Origin: Odontocerum albicorne
Taxonomy: Eukaryota; Arthropoda; Insecta; Trichoptera; Odontoceridae
Length of the DNA stretch: 64,000 nucleotides
NCBI GenBank assembly: GCA_949825065.1
Contig: OX463854.1
Coordinates: 14,111,112-14,175,111, forward strand
Reading direction: 5' to 3'
Below are positions 11,348 through 24,199 of this stretch, in pieces; position 1 is the first letter of the stretch; each line of letters opens with the position of its first letter. The notes below the pieces were generated by a model, which had not been told where the DNA came from, did no database searches, and saw only the letters and a program-made list of their open reading frames with translations. Position numbers and translations under genes: made by a program.

Positions 11348-12647
11348 GTAATTTATCTAATAATTTTTATTTTTTCTCAAATAGACAATAAAAATAACAC
11401 CTTATTCAGTGAAATTATTGAAAAAAAATATGAAGTAACAGTTCAGAGATTAAGTTCAACTTCACATTTCTTACGAGAACGAATCTCTTTGAAATTTTGT
11501 GTTTTATGGATGTGCATAAATTAGGTGTAAATAAAGCTCAAGTATATCACTTGTTCTATGAAACACTCTAAAAATAATATCTAAGTTAATATTATGTTAG
11601 CTTGAATAGTAATAAAATTAAAGAATTTTTGCGCACCATCAATGTTATATTTTTTCTAGTAGTCACTAATTAATTTCTAAAATAACCATATAAATATCAA
11701 TGACTTAAACAGATATTACTTTGAAATTTCGCTTAATGTTTGTATCCATCATAATTATTATTAGTTTACTCGATGCCGATAGTCTAATGTGTGCTTGTTA
11801 AACAAACAAGCGTTATTGTTTCCATTTTTTTGTTTATAATCCCTACGCATATTTATTTTAGCTTGAATCTTTGTACTTTTGGATATTTATAATTCACATT
11901 ACATCAATAGTTATCCTTTGCCTTTTTTTGCTTCCTTAGATTTATGTTTTCCTCTATTATCCACAATAACTTTGATACATGAAATTTTAATAATTAAATT
12001 GAGACCTTCTGACCCTTATTCAATCAGTTTGTAATTATTGTAGATATTTATTCTAGTTGATGGATATGTCTTCTAGTTGATAACTATTTATATAATATTT
12101 ATAGTATATGTAGACACATGCCCTGCCTAGTTACACTTCACATTGACAGTTAACTATATCATATATTATGTCACCACTTCTACTACGGTTCACATTTTTC
12201 TAAATTGATTGATCGTTATTTCTTACTTACTTATATAAACTGTTCATTCTTAACGGATTTTAATATATTTAAAGGGTTTATCCAAGTTTCGTGCCACTGT
12301 CAGAATATTTTGAAAAGTTCAGGTTTTTTTTTTCTCGATTATAGAAATTTTAACTATAATATTATGTGTTTAATGTTCTCAATTCATATTTAAAAACATC
12401 AAGAAGTGAAATTTGGTATTGTTTTACCTATTAATTATTTAATTGTATAATAATTTAGTGAGCTTATTGCCAAATGGCAAAATCTTCCTACCAACCAGAC
12501 AAAATTAAAAAAGAAATTATTTGGACGCTAGAATTATTAAAGTTATTATTGAATTGTAGAAAACCCACGAACAATATAAATATCTGACAACAAAAAAAAA
12601 ACGGAGACATTATTAATCGAAAGAAAAAGAAAAATATACTGAGGAGG

Positions 12648-12746
12648 AAAAGAAATGAAACATGTAACATTACTGCCTTGAAAAGAAATGAAACATGTAA
12701 CATTACTGCCTTGAAAAGAAATGAAACATGTAACATTACTGCCTTG
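12648..12746. repeat. 33-bp minisatellite, three identical copies
   Basis: AAAAGAAATGAAACATGTAA begins units at 12648, 12681 and 12714. All three 33-bp units look identical, so the array is recent or homogenised. ORFs across it are artefacts of the period being a multiple of three. Just upstream (about 12455-12530) is a minus-strand SINE tail fragment. Confidence 0.93.
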
Positions 12747-13365
12747 AAAACGAAGAGTTTTTTTCAATCACGATTTAAAATATGTTAGTGACGGAGTGAA
12801 TCTAACTTTATTTTGTTTTAGATTTTCATTGCGCGGACAGTAAAAGATAATGTAAAAAAAGAACTTGAAAAGCCAATAACCAATCACTGCCGGAAATACT
12901 CCCTGGAACTAATAAAATTACATTGTTTTCTTGAGTTAATAAGGATTATACAAAAAATTGTAAAAAGAATCAAATCAATTTAACACTCAAATTTATATTT
13001 TTATTTATAGTAAAAAAATCAATATCAAAATCGTCTCAACATTTTTTGTGCGTGTTCACGTTACTTCAATTTGAAACGTCACATAAAAAAATACGATAGT
13101 ACCAATTTACATATTTCGCTACCGAGCTCAAACTCTTTGGGTGTCCATAAAATGTCTGACCCTCGTTAAAAATTAAAATAACAATCTTGTTGGCCCTCCA
13201 CGTTATAACATCTTATTGCTAAGAGATCATAACAAAGTAGATTTTTTTATCATCTTTTTTCCTGAAGTTAGTTTTGCCCCAATTTTTTTTCTATGAAATA
13301 TTAAGAATATGAGAACCGCATTTTTTTCACTGATTTTTTTTCAATTAAAATTGCATTATTTTTGG

Positions 13366-13598
13366 TACAAACTCCGTTGCTTAGTTGGAAAAACGCCTGT
13401 CTTCTAGCCGGCAGATTACGGATTCGATTTCCGTTAGAACGCAATTAAGTTTTAAAAGTTTCAAATCTGGTTTTCACTTAACGCCTCTTAAACATATTAT
13501 ATTTTTGCTAAGTTGGAAAAAATGGTCCCATGGGAATAAACTCGCCCTTAATATTTGTACTCTACAAGTATACAACGGAAGTGGAATAAAATACTTAT
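13366..13598 (+). mobile_element. SINE family A copy
   Basis: A-box-like TTGCTTAGTTGGAAAAACG, B-box-like GGATTCGATTTCC, then TCTGGTTTTCACTTAACGCC and the GTTGGAAAAAATGG block, and a tail ending TACAACGGAAGTGGAATAAA. All family blocks are present in order. Confidence 0.75.
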
Positions 13599-14378
13599 CT
13601 GACTTGACTTTAATTTTTTACTATTTGAATCAGCAAAAAAATTGTCACGCAGCTTTTGAAGCTTACACCGCATATCTTGCTAACACTAATACTTAAAAAA
13701 AAGGTGTTAGTCTGGTTTATCAAGATTCATCAAAATGTTTCTAGTAAGTCAGAACAAATTTCCAAGTGGCAATATAATCGAAGTTGTACTTAGTAAAATG
13801 AAAATATAAATCTTGTTCAATGCATATATTTGAAACTCATTGTATTGTTTAACGCTTCATTGTTTATAGCTCAACCTAGTGGATTTATTGCTATGGGGCT
13901 ATTTCTTACAACTAACCAAACAAATGTTAAAGAGACCTGAATTGAAAACCAGACTGACACTTTTTTATGGGCCCACAACCTCTGGTTTGGAAGACAAATG
14001 TCTTATGAAATAATCTTCGCTGATCGTTCAACAATTAAAATGTTTATTATATTTTTAGATTTTTTATCAAACGGTAGTTTCTCTATGGACATTTAATTAT
14101 TTTTATTTCATGAATTGTAGTATATTTTTTCTACTTTATTTAATGTTTTGTATTTTCGTGTATAATTTTGTATTTTCGCGTTTAATAATAAACATTGAAT
14201 GTACGATTTATTGTTTTGCATATTTATATGATGATTAAATCAATGGTTATATATTAATATTATGGTACGAGTATCACGTTTAAATTTTAATTACACATAA
14301 ACAAAAAACATAGCTTTAAGGTACTCTTAATTTCTCAATAACTTCCTTGTTTTCATTTTGTAACCATCCAAATTTCCA

Positions 14379-14600
14379 TTAGATAATCTTTGTTAGATCT
14401 CTTGTTTCAAGTATAACCCGAGGCTTTAGCGAAAATGGATCAATAAGATAGTTTCTCTGTACAGATTGACTTAAGTCATTGATTTCATTGTACAAACTGA
14501 TGCTTACCTTGCTGGTTGCTTCTGACGGGCAAAATACAATTTGCTCACTTTGACCTATATAAATATGGAAAATTAAACAACCAAAATTAACGAAGAACAC
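14379..14600 (-). other. uncharacterised ORF, 73 codons
   Basis: The composition is less biased than its neighbours (SEATSKVSISLYNEINDLSQ). A GTAAGC donor-like site lies inside on the same strand, after CCAGCAAG. I do not recognise the protein. It could be an exon of a nested gene, a transposon remnant or chance. Confidence 0.2.
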
Positions 14601-15702
14601 TATTTCTATCTCAAATATTAGAATTTAAAATTTTAATATGATAATGGAGTGCTATAATAAAATTAGGAACTTTTGTAATTTTTTTATTATATATTTTTTT
14701 TCATTATTTACTTTACAATCAGGTAGATGATATATGAGAATTACCTAAAATTTACGAAAAATACGAGTATATTGAAGGTAGTGAACGCTAACCACAGTTA
14801 ACATTGTAGTTCACATTCACTATTGCTTAAGTGAAGGTTTACTTTTAGAAGTAATGTTTACGTTCATTGATCACACGTTTCCACATATACTTAAACCATA
14901 CTCATCAATATAGTCTTATCTCCGCGTACATGATTTTTTTGACAACCTGTTTTTGTATTAAAATACTCAATGTCACCCGGCCCTTTATTCAAAATATTTG
15001 CCCTGGCCTGGAATAAGCAGTTGTGATTTCGAGAGATACTTTGAAATGTTTAAGTACCCTTGAGGTCTCTAAACGGCCTTATATAGAATGTCCTTATTTT
15101 AATCATTATTATAAGGCCTACGTAAAAAAGAAGAGATGGGACATTTTGTTGATCACCATTTGGAATATAACTCAAATCCCCTGAAAAGGAAACAAACGTT
15201 CTACCACTTGACTTTAAAGGTTTTCATAAGTAATTAAATAAAAAAGAGGTTTTCCAACGTTATTTGATTGGTTCCAAGTTAAATAAATTTTGTGGGTACA
15301 GTACAAACTAGTTTTATTACAATATTTCCATATGTCACTTATACATATTTTACTATTAAGAAAATATTTTATTTTAAAAATGAAACTGAGATCCTTTTTT
15401 TTTTTTATTTCATCATTAAAAGAACCAGTTACCTATGAGATTGGTGTCAACCGTTCTACAGACCAGACTACGGAGTTTGTCATTAAGAAAAGAAACTTTA
15501 TATTCTTGGCCACATTTTTAAACTTTGTCTGATAAGCAAACATTTATGTTAAGGTTGTTTTTCTAACAGTCAAATGTTTAAGCCATTCATTATACAGTTT
15601 CGGGGGCTTAGGAATTGCCCGAAGGATCAAACCAAAATTAAAATAAACAGACAAGCCGCTGTACTCTATAAACCTGTTTGCCTACATATGGTACATAACA
15701 TA

Positions 15703-16800
15703 TACTGTCACTCACAAGTATTTGACCACCCAATAAATTGTATATTTTTGGTTAGACGATAAAATAAAACTTCTATAAAACTTCGATAAAAAATAAAACT
15801 TCTAATGATTACTTTTAAGAGTGCATATACAGCATATTAATAATGATAACTTTTAAAACAAATGTAGTAATAAAAAACAAAATAGTTCTTAAATATTTGT
15901 CTCACTTATGTATGTACCGTTATTATAAATGACTACTTCGCGAAGTTTTGGCATTCTATTAAATAACTTTTTAAAGGCTACCGGTGAAATTCTGCATCAT
16001 TCTGTCTACAAAACGTTACATCTAAAAAGTTAGACTAACCTTTCAGACGTCTCTGTCTAGCTCATTCCACAAAAACTCACGAGGATTTAGAGTTGGGGAC
16101 TGTGGTGGCCATGCCGTAACTTGACACAATATCTCAGCTAATAATTTGTCCACGTATTTTCGGCAAAACCTGGAACGGTGCTTAGGGTTATTGTTATGCT
16201 GGAATGTGAACTTTTGTTGAGGAATGCACCGTTCTTATGGCAACATTTCATTTTCTAAGATATGTCAGTATTGCCCAATTTTGCATTGTTCCTTGTATTC
16301 TGTAAATATTGCTTTATTCATCCCCTTTTTATAACACAATGCATATCAAAATCTCCACAGCCAACAGCCCCACATTATAATAAAACCTCCAACACGTTTA
16401 CGAAAGACACCAAACCCTGATCAGATATCCACTCTCATGTTGATCTGCGAAAGACGACTGTCAAATTTGAACTCATTGCTCCTCAGAACTTTTTCCAGTC
16501 TTCACGTGTCCTATTTTAAAGTTATTAAGCCCATAGTATTTTGTGCTCATTGCTATTGATGGCTCGCAACAATGTTTTTTACAGCTACTCGGTAATGAAG
16601 ATCTACGTCTTGAAGACTTCGTTTGGCGCTGATTGAGACACTGGCAGATTTATTTCTGCAGCGTATAAAGCGTATATTACGCTTGCTGGTATCACGTCTC
16701 CCTATCTTCGGGTGAAGCCGTGATTTCGGGGCATCTATTACGCGTTTTGTTCTTAGCACAAATACTGGCCTTGATTTTTTGGACCTTGTGGCCAACTGTT
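15703..16800 (-). mobile_element. Tc1-like transposon remnant
   Basis: A left terminal sequence reading CTGTCACTCACAAGTATTTG after TA (about 15703) resembles Tc1-type ends. The minus strand carries a broken transposase: an FQHNNNPKH-like block, then WPPQSPTLNPREFLWNELDR, the signature around the third catalytic residue (normally SPDLNPIENLW; here the aspartate is Thr). The upstream piece 16553-16795 is basic and may be the N-terminal part. I did not find a matching right end. Confidence 0.8.
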
Positions 16801-18474
16801 CTTCTTAACACGTTTAGTTCATGCAAAATTCGGCAATTAATTTTACCACTTTGATAAAAAAACTATTTTCAAAAAACACATTTCTACACAAAGTTCTTTC
16901 GTTTCCAACATTTTAATGAAAACAAACTATAAATCTAAAATAAAGACACATCATAGCATAGATTCAAACAATGATTTCTACACAAAAGCTAAAAGAACAT
17001 TAAAAATTAGATGCATTTTTAAGTGATGTGCTATACCATTACCTGTATACAACAAATAAAGAATTCGGTTACCTGTTTCGCGGAATTTTGCCCGGAATCG
17101 AAAGATTGATTATCTCTTTATATCATTATTTCCGAAAAATTCCATAAATTTTATTACAGCTGCTTCCAAATATTCTTATGTGTCTAGACATAATTAAAAT
17201 AACAATTCAAACCATTATGAAATTTTTTTTTGGTAATAGGTGAATTTTGCCTATGAATATATAAAAACAGGGTGTGAGCTAAAAAACGAGGGAAAAAAAA
17301 AGAGGGTTTTTCTCGCGGACGGGCTCGCTCTGTATTAGTGGGTGTGTATCTCGACTGGCAGGATGTTATGAGATTAGTGTCTCTCATAAAATGTTGGTTT
17401 CTTCGACATTATCTTGATTTATATATGCGATTTCAGGATATATTTTTTATATGTACATACTTTGTTGCCATGAATAAACCTATGTTAATTAATTTTTCTA
17501 GTATTTAATTTTTTTTTAAATAAGGATAGGATAATACTTAGATGTAGTGTATATCTAAGTAAATTCAAGGAGAATCGACTAAACCTTATCTGGGCAAACC
17601 GTGAACACGGCATACCTAATTGACCGTATCTAATACAATTATCCGTCTCACGTTCTTGGTTTGATGCTACGAGTATATTCCATACAAATTCAATGTTAAT
17701 TCTTGACAGCTTCAATGTTATCAATTAATGCATTAAAAATATTAGGGATCCTTAAACATATATACAATACTTGAACAAAACAGTATCAAAAACCGTTGAG
17801 ATCATAATCCACAACTTTGATGTATGGGAATAAAACGTGAACGTGGAAAGGACTAAAAAACGAACATAATATAAATTTAAATACTCGTATGTCATAGAAT
17901 AATATGTTGCGTGTTTTTTTATACGAGTAATAAGTAATATTACTCCTTTTTCTCGTCGTCGTTTAGTACGGACTCTGAAATCACTAGCCAGCTCTGAAAC
18001 CAATAACCGGCTGCTGAAAGACTTTCACCCTCGTTAACTGTTTAGTACAGCGAGGTTTAGTTCCGACCACAGAAATGTCTCGATCTCGACGGCGATTACG
18101 TTGAAAAATAGTTTAATATATTTGTGAAGTATCCTGTGAATTTCAATTAAATACAAGAATTTTTCGATACTACATAAATGTTGTAACCTTACTTTCTAGA
18201 TGACCCTCGTATATGTTGTAATAACCTAGTAAAAAAGTTCGTCTGGTATCATTATTTACTCGTGTTAGACTCATGAGAGTCGTGTTGCCTCTTAATAATC
18301 GGCAGTTTAGCTAACACGTGCAAATACGAACAACGAATTCCGTGCTAGTCCAATTATTCTAAATCCAAAGACTAACATATATTAATGGGACAGAAGAAAA
18401 TATTGTCTCCCAGGCATGCTCTTTAATATGCCCAAATCACTTATTAGAATATACTGTAGGGTTTAAATACAAAT

Positions 18475-18795
18475 AATTTTTATCGCCGTGCGAAAGGACG
18501 TCGGTTCGAACCCCTTGCTGCGCGGTATGTTTTCCACCTAGTATTCGGGGGTGGAAGAATATCTATGACTTTGGTCATATCTATTCTTTGGAAAAAGGAA
18601 AAAAATCTTCTCACTTTAGGTGTACCATCAATCCAGTACAGCGGTGTAGCCGATGAGTTTGATGGTGTGCAACGGCTGTCTCACTTAATGAACATATTCC
18701 TCAGCACAGCTTCTATTTCTTATTGAATTTTTATCGGAATAGCAAGGGAACCCTCAACTACGAAGCCCAGCAACGACGACGACGAAATACAAATG
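18475..18795 (+). mobile_element. tRNA-derived SINE family B copy
   Basis: B box GGTTCGAACCCC at 18503-18514, with a degraded A-box region before it. The body matches 41528-41905: CCACCTAGTATTCG, a GACTT.GG.CATATCTATT block, a CAGCGGTGTA block, and a tail rich in CAACGACGACGACGA. This is a different family from SINE A. Confidence 0.8.
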
Positions 18796-19264
18796 AATAA
18801 ATGAATGAAAAAGTATTTCAAAATACTTTTACTTTAAATGGGAGTAGAAAACGGAGAAAAAGAAGTCCTAAGAAATTATAGTTGGACCAAGTAAATGAGA
18901 CCTTAAAAACAGAAAATGTAGTCGAAGGAACTTTATTGGAGAGTGCATGCTTGTGGAACAGGCAAATAATGTTTATCGTTATGGAAAAGTCTTGCACTGC
19001 GTCTTCTCTGTCTACGTCATAAACAATCCGGTTTGTACGAATATGTAGTTATTTTTAATTAGAGTTTTCAAACATAAGAAAAAAATATATAAATACGTAA
19101 TTTATGAAAAAACAACTGGTAATTTCAAGTAGAGGCAATTTATATAGATCTGAGTTTGCTGCCTTCCATTTGTTGTGTCCCCAGTAAATTAAGCTTTTGT
19201 CTGTATCGTATGTCAAACATTTTTACTCTAAAATAAATAATATTAAGGTATAATAGAGCTAAAC

Positions 19265-19315
19265 TTGAGTTGCTTCCACTGCCTTGTGTGTTCTATGATC
19301 GGGGGATAAAAAACT
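19265..19315 (+). pseudogene. decayed partial copy of the dpr second exon
   Basis: TTCCACTGCCTTGTGTG, then TTCTATGATCGGGGG, aligns with the last ~45 bases of the second exon (CTCCACTGTCCTGTGCGCC, then ATTCTAGTGATCGGGGG). The match includes an exact 10-base TGATCGGGGG at the exon end and AAACT just past the donor. It carries 3-base and 1-base deletions, and the donor GTGAGT has become ATAAAA. The cysteine-containing strand is partly readable but the frame is broken. It is too short and damaged to be used. Confidence 0.6.
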
Positions 19316-19769
19316 TTAGAAAAAAGAGTTTTCTAAAATTAATTCGTTTTAGTAGAATTCGTAAACATTTCATTGCATTTTCATTTAGTACCACAGTCGC
19401 CTAATCAATAATATGCATGTCTTCGTTTCCCGTTGGTACCCATTTTTTTATAAAAGTTTCTTGTCTAGTATTCATATAAAAGTTTTTAACACCTTTCTAG
19501 TTGATTGATTACCACATTGCATTAAACCCACCTAGTAATACTACAATATATTGAATAATAGTGGAATAAAATAAATATAACGATTTTTGTAAGTAATAAA
19601 ATAATTCTACGCCACTGACATAAAAGATGTATGCCATAGTACAACATTAGAACACAAAAGAGGTCATAACTTAACCCATTGTATAAATTATGAGCGTCTA
19701 TTTGAAAAGTATATTATAAAATAATTTCTCATAAAGTTTTCAAATTGCCGTAACTAAATAAATCATACA

Positions 19770-20370
19770 TATCATACATACATACCATCACGCCCGTCCT
19801 TTGTGGGGTAGGCAGAATGAAAACATCTCCAATCTTATCTATTCAAGTACACAACTTTGGTTTTCTTCACATTCATACACCTCGTCATGCACAATCTTCA
19901 TACTTCTCACTACCTTCTGGCAAAATCTGGTATATTAAGTACGTACACGTTTTCCTTTGTGTACCTCTTCCACACACCTTGCACTTCTGACGTATATAGT
20001 CGCTTAGTCATTCTTTCATCATTTTTTTTTCCACATATCCAAATCATCTGAAAGCTCCCTTCTTATTCTTACTTAAAACATACATATTATTCACGCATTA
20101 ATTTCTGATCTTTTCATTCTGCCTTCTTTATACTTTAACACCTCACAGTTTATTTCTTAGCGCACGCATCTCTACAGCATAAATCTTACTTTTTTCCTTT
20201 TTCTGCCAAGTCAAAGTTTCACTTCCATACATCAAGGCGGACACCAACAAACTATTCAGCACTGTCATTTTTGCTACTGTTAGTATTGCGCGTTTGTTAT
20301 ATATAACATTAAGTGCTCCGTTTACCTCGTTTCCTGTCGCTACCCGTCTTTCCACACGTAATTATACTGC
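19770..20370 (-). mobile_element. LINE 3' fragment, family 1
   Basis: The minus strand (20143-20355) encodes RVATGNEVNGAL...LVSALMYGSETLTWQKKEKSKI and then YAVEMRALRNK, the conserved region after the reverse transcriptase core. The rest, to 19770, is the pyrimidine-rich remnant of the C-terminus. Confidence 0.85.
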
Positions 20371-20665
20371 CCAGATTACGGAATTCATCAACCGGTCAAT
20401 TAATAAGTATTGGTTTGGTTGAAGAGGCACGACAAAGAATATTAAAGAAAAATGTAAAATATCCTTTAAACTTTACTTATGCACAAAAAACGTAAATGAC
20501 TTCTAGAAAAGAACCGTTCAGTATGTGGTTAGTCTCTATCACTCCATAAAAGCTTGATTATATTTTTCTAGATATTACGTTATCTTATATAGAGCGAAAC
20601 AGTCGTGACACTTTTTATAAGTTAATTTATATTACCGACCAAATAAAAAAAGCCTTTTTTTTCAG

Positions 20666-20832
20666 ATGGTCGCAACAAGGACAGGATCTGGAGATATGAG
20701 TGGCACAGCAACCATAAGGGGTTCAACAGACTGGACAAACCTCTTGAGAACAACACCATGACAAATGTAACCATCCAACTGGGGACCACCGCCTTCCTCC
20801 ACTGTCCTGTGCGCCATTCTAGTGATCGGGGG
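20666..20832 (+). CDS. dpr12: dpr second coding exon: mature N-terminus and start of Ig domain 1
   Basis: Read with the single base left from the first exon, this exon is fully open and ends after a complete codon (phase 0) at the donor GTGAGT. It encodes a basic/polar N-terminal stretch, then NNTMTNVTIQLGTTAFLHC, with PVRHSSDRG closing the exon. The asparagine-rich NVT sequon, the QLGTTAFLHC strand and its cysteine (first cysteine of the Ig1 disulphide) are the hallmark of Dpr Ig1. The neighbouring third exon supplies the following strand. A decayed partial copy lies about 1.5 kb upstream at 19265-19315. Family assignment is firm. The paralogue (dpr12) is from memory of the RRDWHILSSG signature in the next exon and less sure; insect databases often name such genes zig-8-like. 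Confidence 0.93.
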
Positions 20833-21639
20833 GTGAGTAAACTGTTAAATGATTTATAAAATCATTGGATTATAAAATATTTGACCATTGTTTCAAGAAT
20901 GTTTTTTCATTGTATCGCTGTGACAAATATTTTCACAGTGTCTATTCAGAAGCGTTCTTTCCACTAAAACCTTTAAATATTCGATATTGAACAATGTTTC
21001 TGTATACATTTTTAAGGCGAAATAAAAATAATAAAACTGGATACAGAGGTGCTATATCATTCGATATTTTCACGAAAAACATATTATTTCTCCTATAGTT
21101 CATCCATTGTAGTTCAAGACACGTGAGAAGGTTCAATAAATTTTGTTTATATCTCCTCTTTTACTGCTTTTAAATTGACAGGTTTTATCTTTCTTTGGAT
21201 ATTTTTATGTCTTAATAATAAAACAGCTCTTATTTGGTAATAAACCAGAAATAATATAACATATATTGATCTTTCAATATCACCTTTGAAGATCAATAAA
21301 AAATAAAATTCGTATTGTTATGTAATGGTTTTAGGTACAATAACAAAAATAATCCACAGCATTTGGCATAGAACTTTTTAGACTTTTAGATCTTTGATTT
21401 AATTTTTTTTGTAATTTGTGCAAGACTATCACTAAAACCCAATGATTTTCATAGAATAATCTCAAATGTTTACAATAAGAATATTAGAGTAGAACAACAC
21501 TGATAAAAGGACAATTTATAGTGTAACGTTTATAGAGCAAACTCTGTTAAAGGGCGCTCCAACTTGGGACGTGAACACACTATAATTGACAGTTTAAATG
21601 TAAAACGAAAAAAAGCACATTTATGTAAATGTAAATCAT

Positions 21640-22720
21640 TATCATTGTCAACAGGTATCAATCCACTGCTGGATGACGATTTTCCCTAGTTGACTCCAAA
21701 TATTTCCGGTTTTTTGCTCGTTGGTGTCATATGATACTGTCATGCTTCCTGATTTCATCCATCCAGCGTACCTTTAGTCTTTTTCTAGGTCTTTTTATAC
21801 CTTTTGTATACCATTGGATTATTTCAGATGTTCATCGGGACTCGGACATTCTGACTACGTGCCCTGACTTCATTTTCTTGCACGCCTATATTACGTCTTC
21901 TATCTTTGTTTTGTTGCAAATCCAGGTTTTTCGTGTACGGTCACTTAATATATCCCAAGATGCATCTCTCCATGCCCCTTCGTGCGGTTTGGAGTTTTTG
22001 TGTGTTTTTTTGTGTGAGCGCCCATATCTCACAGTCATACGTAAGTAATGGGAAAATACACTGGTTGTAGACCTTTCACTTTAAAGATATTGGGAGATTA
22101 CTTTTGAAGATGTTGTTCAAACGTCCAATAAGCGACATGCTAGTTTTGTTCTTCGTGCTATTTTCTCTGATATGCCACCTACAGAGGAAATAACTTGGCC
22201 CCAATACACATATTCATAGACAAATTTTAGCTGCTTTCCATCTACAATTATTGGTGTTGGGGTAGCAAAGATGTTTATCATATATTTGGTTTTTATATAT
22301 TTATTTTTGAATCAACTTCTTTGCTGATCTCTGCGTAATTGGTGCTGAAGATCATTCGGGTTTTGTAAGAATATTATGATGTTGCCTGGAAATCTCAAAT
22401 ATCTCAGATATTTTCCATCAATCACCAGGCCTTTATTGTCCCATTCCAGTTTACTAAAAATATATTCAAGAGTAGCTGTGAATAATTTTGAGGAAATAGT
22501 ATATCCTTGACGAACTCTCTTACAAGTTTGGAGGCTTCTTGTATGGCAACTTTTTAGACTGAGTCAAAGGCCTTTTCGTAGTCTACAAAAGCTAGGTATA
22601 GAAGAAGTTCGTATTCTTCAAAACATTTTCTAATTTCCAACAGTACTTGCATATGATCAATGGTACTGAAACCCTTCCTGAATCCAGCTTGTTTTCGTGG
22701 CTCGTTCGTGTCAATAGTTG
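21640..22720 (-). mobile_element. RTE-like LINE fragment with reverse transcriptase
   Basis: Minus strand. The upstream end encodes a KQAGFRKGFSTIDHMQVL block and LAFVDYEKAFDSV, the reverse transcriptase motif with the first catalytic aspartate (FVDYEKAFD), as in RTE-clade elements. Downstream are IIVDGKQLKFVYEYVYWGQVI-like and W.TPTSKK-like C-terminal blocks. Several stops and frameshifts are present. The 5' endonuclease half is missing. The order of blocks is right and the 3' end lies near 21640. Confidence 0.85.
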
Positions 22721-22769
22721 TCTAGTGTATATATATAAATATATATTATTTATTTAACACTTTATTGTA

Positions 22770-22835
22770 AAAACAATCTGGCGAGCTTATTGCCAGGTGA
22801 CAATATCTTTCAACCAACCAGACAAAAGTAAATAA
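22770..22835 (-). mobile_element. tail-only fragment sharing the SINE A tail
   Basis: Read on the minus strand it gives TTACTTTTGTCTGGTTGGTT...GGCAATAAGCTCGCCAG, matching the SINE A tail but with no tRNA head. Similar pieces lie at 12455-12530 and 35250-35310 (minus) and 28950-29030 (plus). Confidence 0.6.
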
Positions 22836-23224
22836 AGGAAGTTACATACCTCTATTTCAAAAGACAGGTGACTTTCTAACTAAGCCACGAAGATGTTCGT
22901 AGATTTTCTATTGATATCTTGAATCAAAAACTTTACTCAATGCATCTTCCAATTTATTGCTTAAGTTTTTTCGAATCATGTTCCAGTTGTTCATTTTCTA
23001 ATTACGTATTTTTAATATGAATGAAAGTGACAGACACTTTGTATATCAGATATATTTAATATAAATAAAATTTTAATTATTGTTGCCTTTAAAAAAATGT
23101 TAAATTTCAAATATATGAGTAAATAAAAAACATACATTTACACAAATTCATAAGGTGTTGTGAAGAAAAAAGTAAATAGTTCTTCCTTCTTCATGAAGTA
23201 TTTAACTGTCTCTACCGTTATTTT

Positions 23225-23312
23225 TTGGAACCAGCTACTTACTGCTTGGCAATATTTCTCTAATTTTTGGGAACCAACTACTTGCTACTTGGCAATATTT
23301 CTCTAATTTTTA
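23225..23312. repeat. tandem duplication of about 44 bp
   Basis: TTGGCAATATTTCTCTAATT occurs twice about 44 bp apart, preceded each time by GGAACCA.CTACTT.CT.C. Two copies only. Confidence 0.8.
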
Positions 23313-23954
23313 ATGACCCATTTTTTAAAACTTGACAGGTATCAAGGAAAGATTTATATTGTATGTTTATAAATTAATTTAAGAATTGAGGAATGTGAGT
23401 TACGTGGATCAATAAACGATTTATCAAAATGAGAAGTAATGTTCTATGGTTTTTCGGTCAAGCCTGAGATGTTGAGGGTACACTTGCAGATTTGCCAAAC
23501 AATTATGTATTTTTTTAAATATTACATCTATGAAATTTTATTTTAATTAAGTTTTTTTAAAGAAATCTAAACGTTAAAATATAAAAATAATTAAATGGGT
23601 TACAACTTAAAACTATTAAATAAATTTCATAATGAAATTGTCAAATTCAATCTCCAAATATTTTCCAATTACTAAAGTGCTTTTACACACAATTTCTCCA
23701 TTTTCCGAATATTGAAAAATGTCAAAAAAACTGACGTTTTTCCATGTTACTGTTACTGTTTCCATAAACCACACGTTGACCTTTATGATCACAAAATAAC
23801 GGAACGTTCAAATAAACAAACGACAGTAAAAAAAAACTGAGCATTGAGTTTCGACCATACAATATACTCTGGCTGCTGATATTTAGATTGACTTCATCCA
23901 TACAACGATTATTGTACATAAAAGTGTATAGTGCGTCTAATGTTATCATTCCAT

Positions 23955-24110
23955 TGGGACCTCAGTGACCTCGTTATTAAGATGTTTACTTTCAACCCGG
24001 GGTTCCAGGTTCAGTTTCCTATGGCGCCCATAAATAAAATCAAAGTAGAGTCACAGTCAGGTTGAAAAATTCGCCCTGTAACATTTGCTCGCAATAACCT
24101 GCCCACAGGC
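23955..24110 (+). mobile_element. SINE family A head, degraded
   Basis: ACCTCAGTGACCTCGTTATT (A-box region), CAACCCGGGGTTCC, and B-box-like GGTTCAGTTTCC match the family consensus head. The body is degraded. Confidence 0.55.
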
Positions 24111-24199
24111 GATAATTTTTTCGACATGTACGATAGGGAACTCCGAGCTTCGTGTCTACTTAAGTAGTTCTTAACCCATAGACATGACTAAAGAAGTCA

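Larger units (their letters stand above)
11348..20665 (+). other. dpr intron 1 (phase 1)
   Basis: Donor GTAATT, acceptor a T-rich tract ending TTTCAG. It contains a 33-bp minisatellite, a SINE, a Tc1 pseudogene, part of a second SINE family, a LINE fragment and a decayed copy of the second exon. I see nothing identifiable in 11348-12450, 12750-13365, 13600-14370, 14610-15700, 16800-18470 and 18800-19260 beyond AT-rich sequence. Confidence 0.8.
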
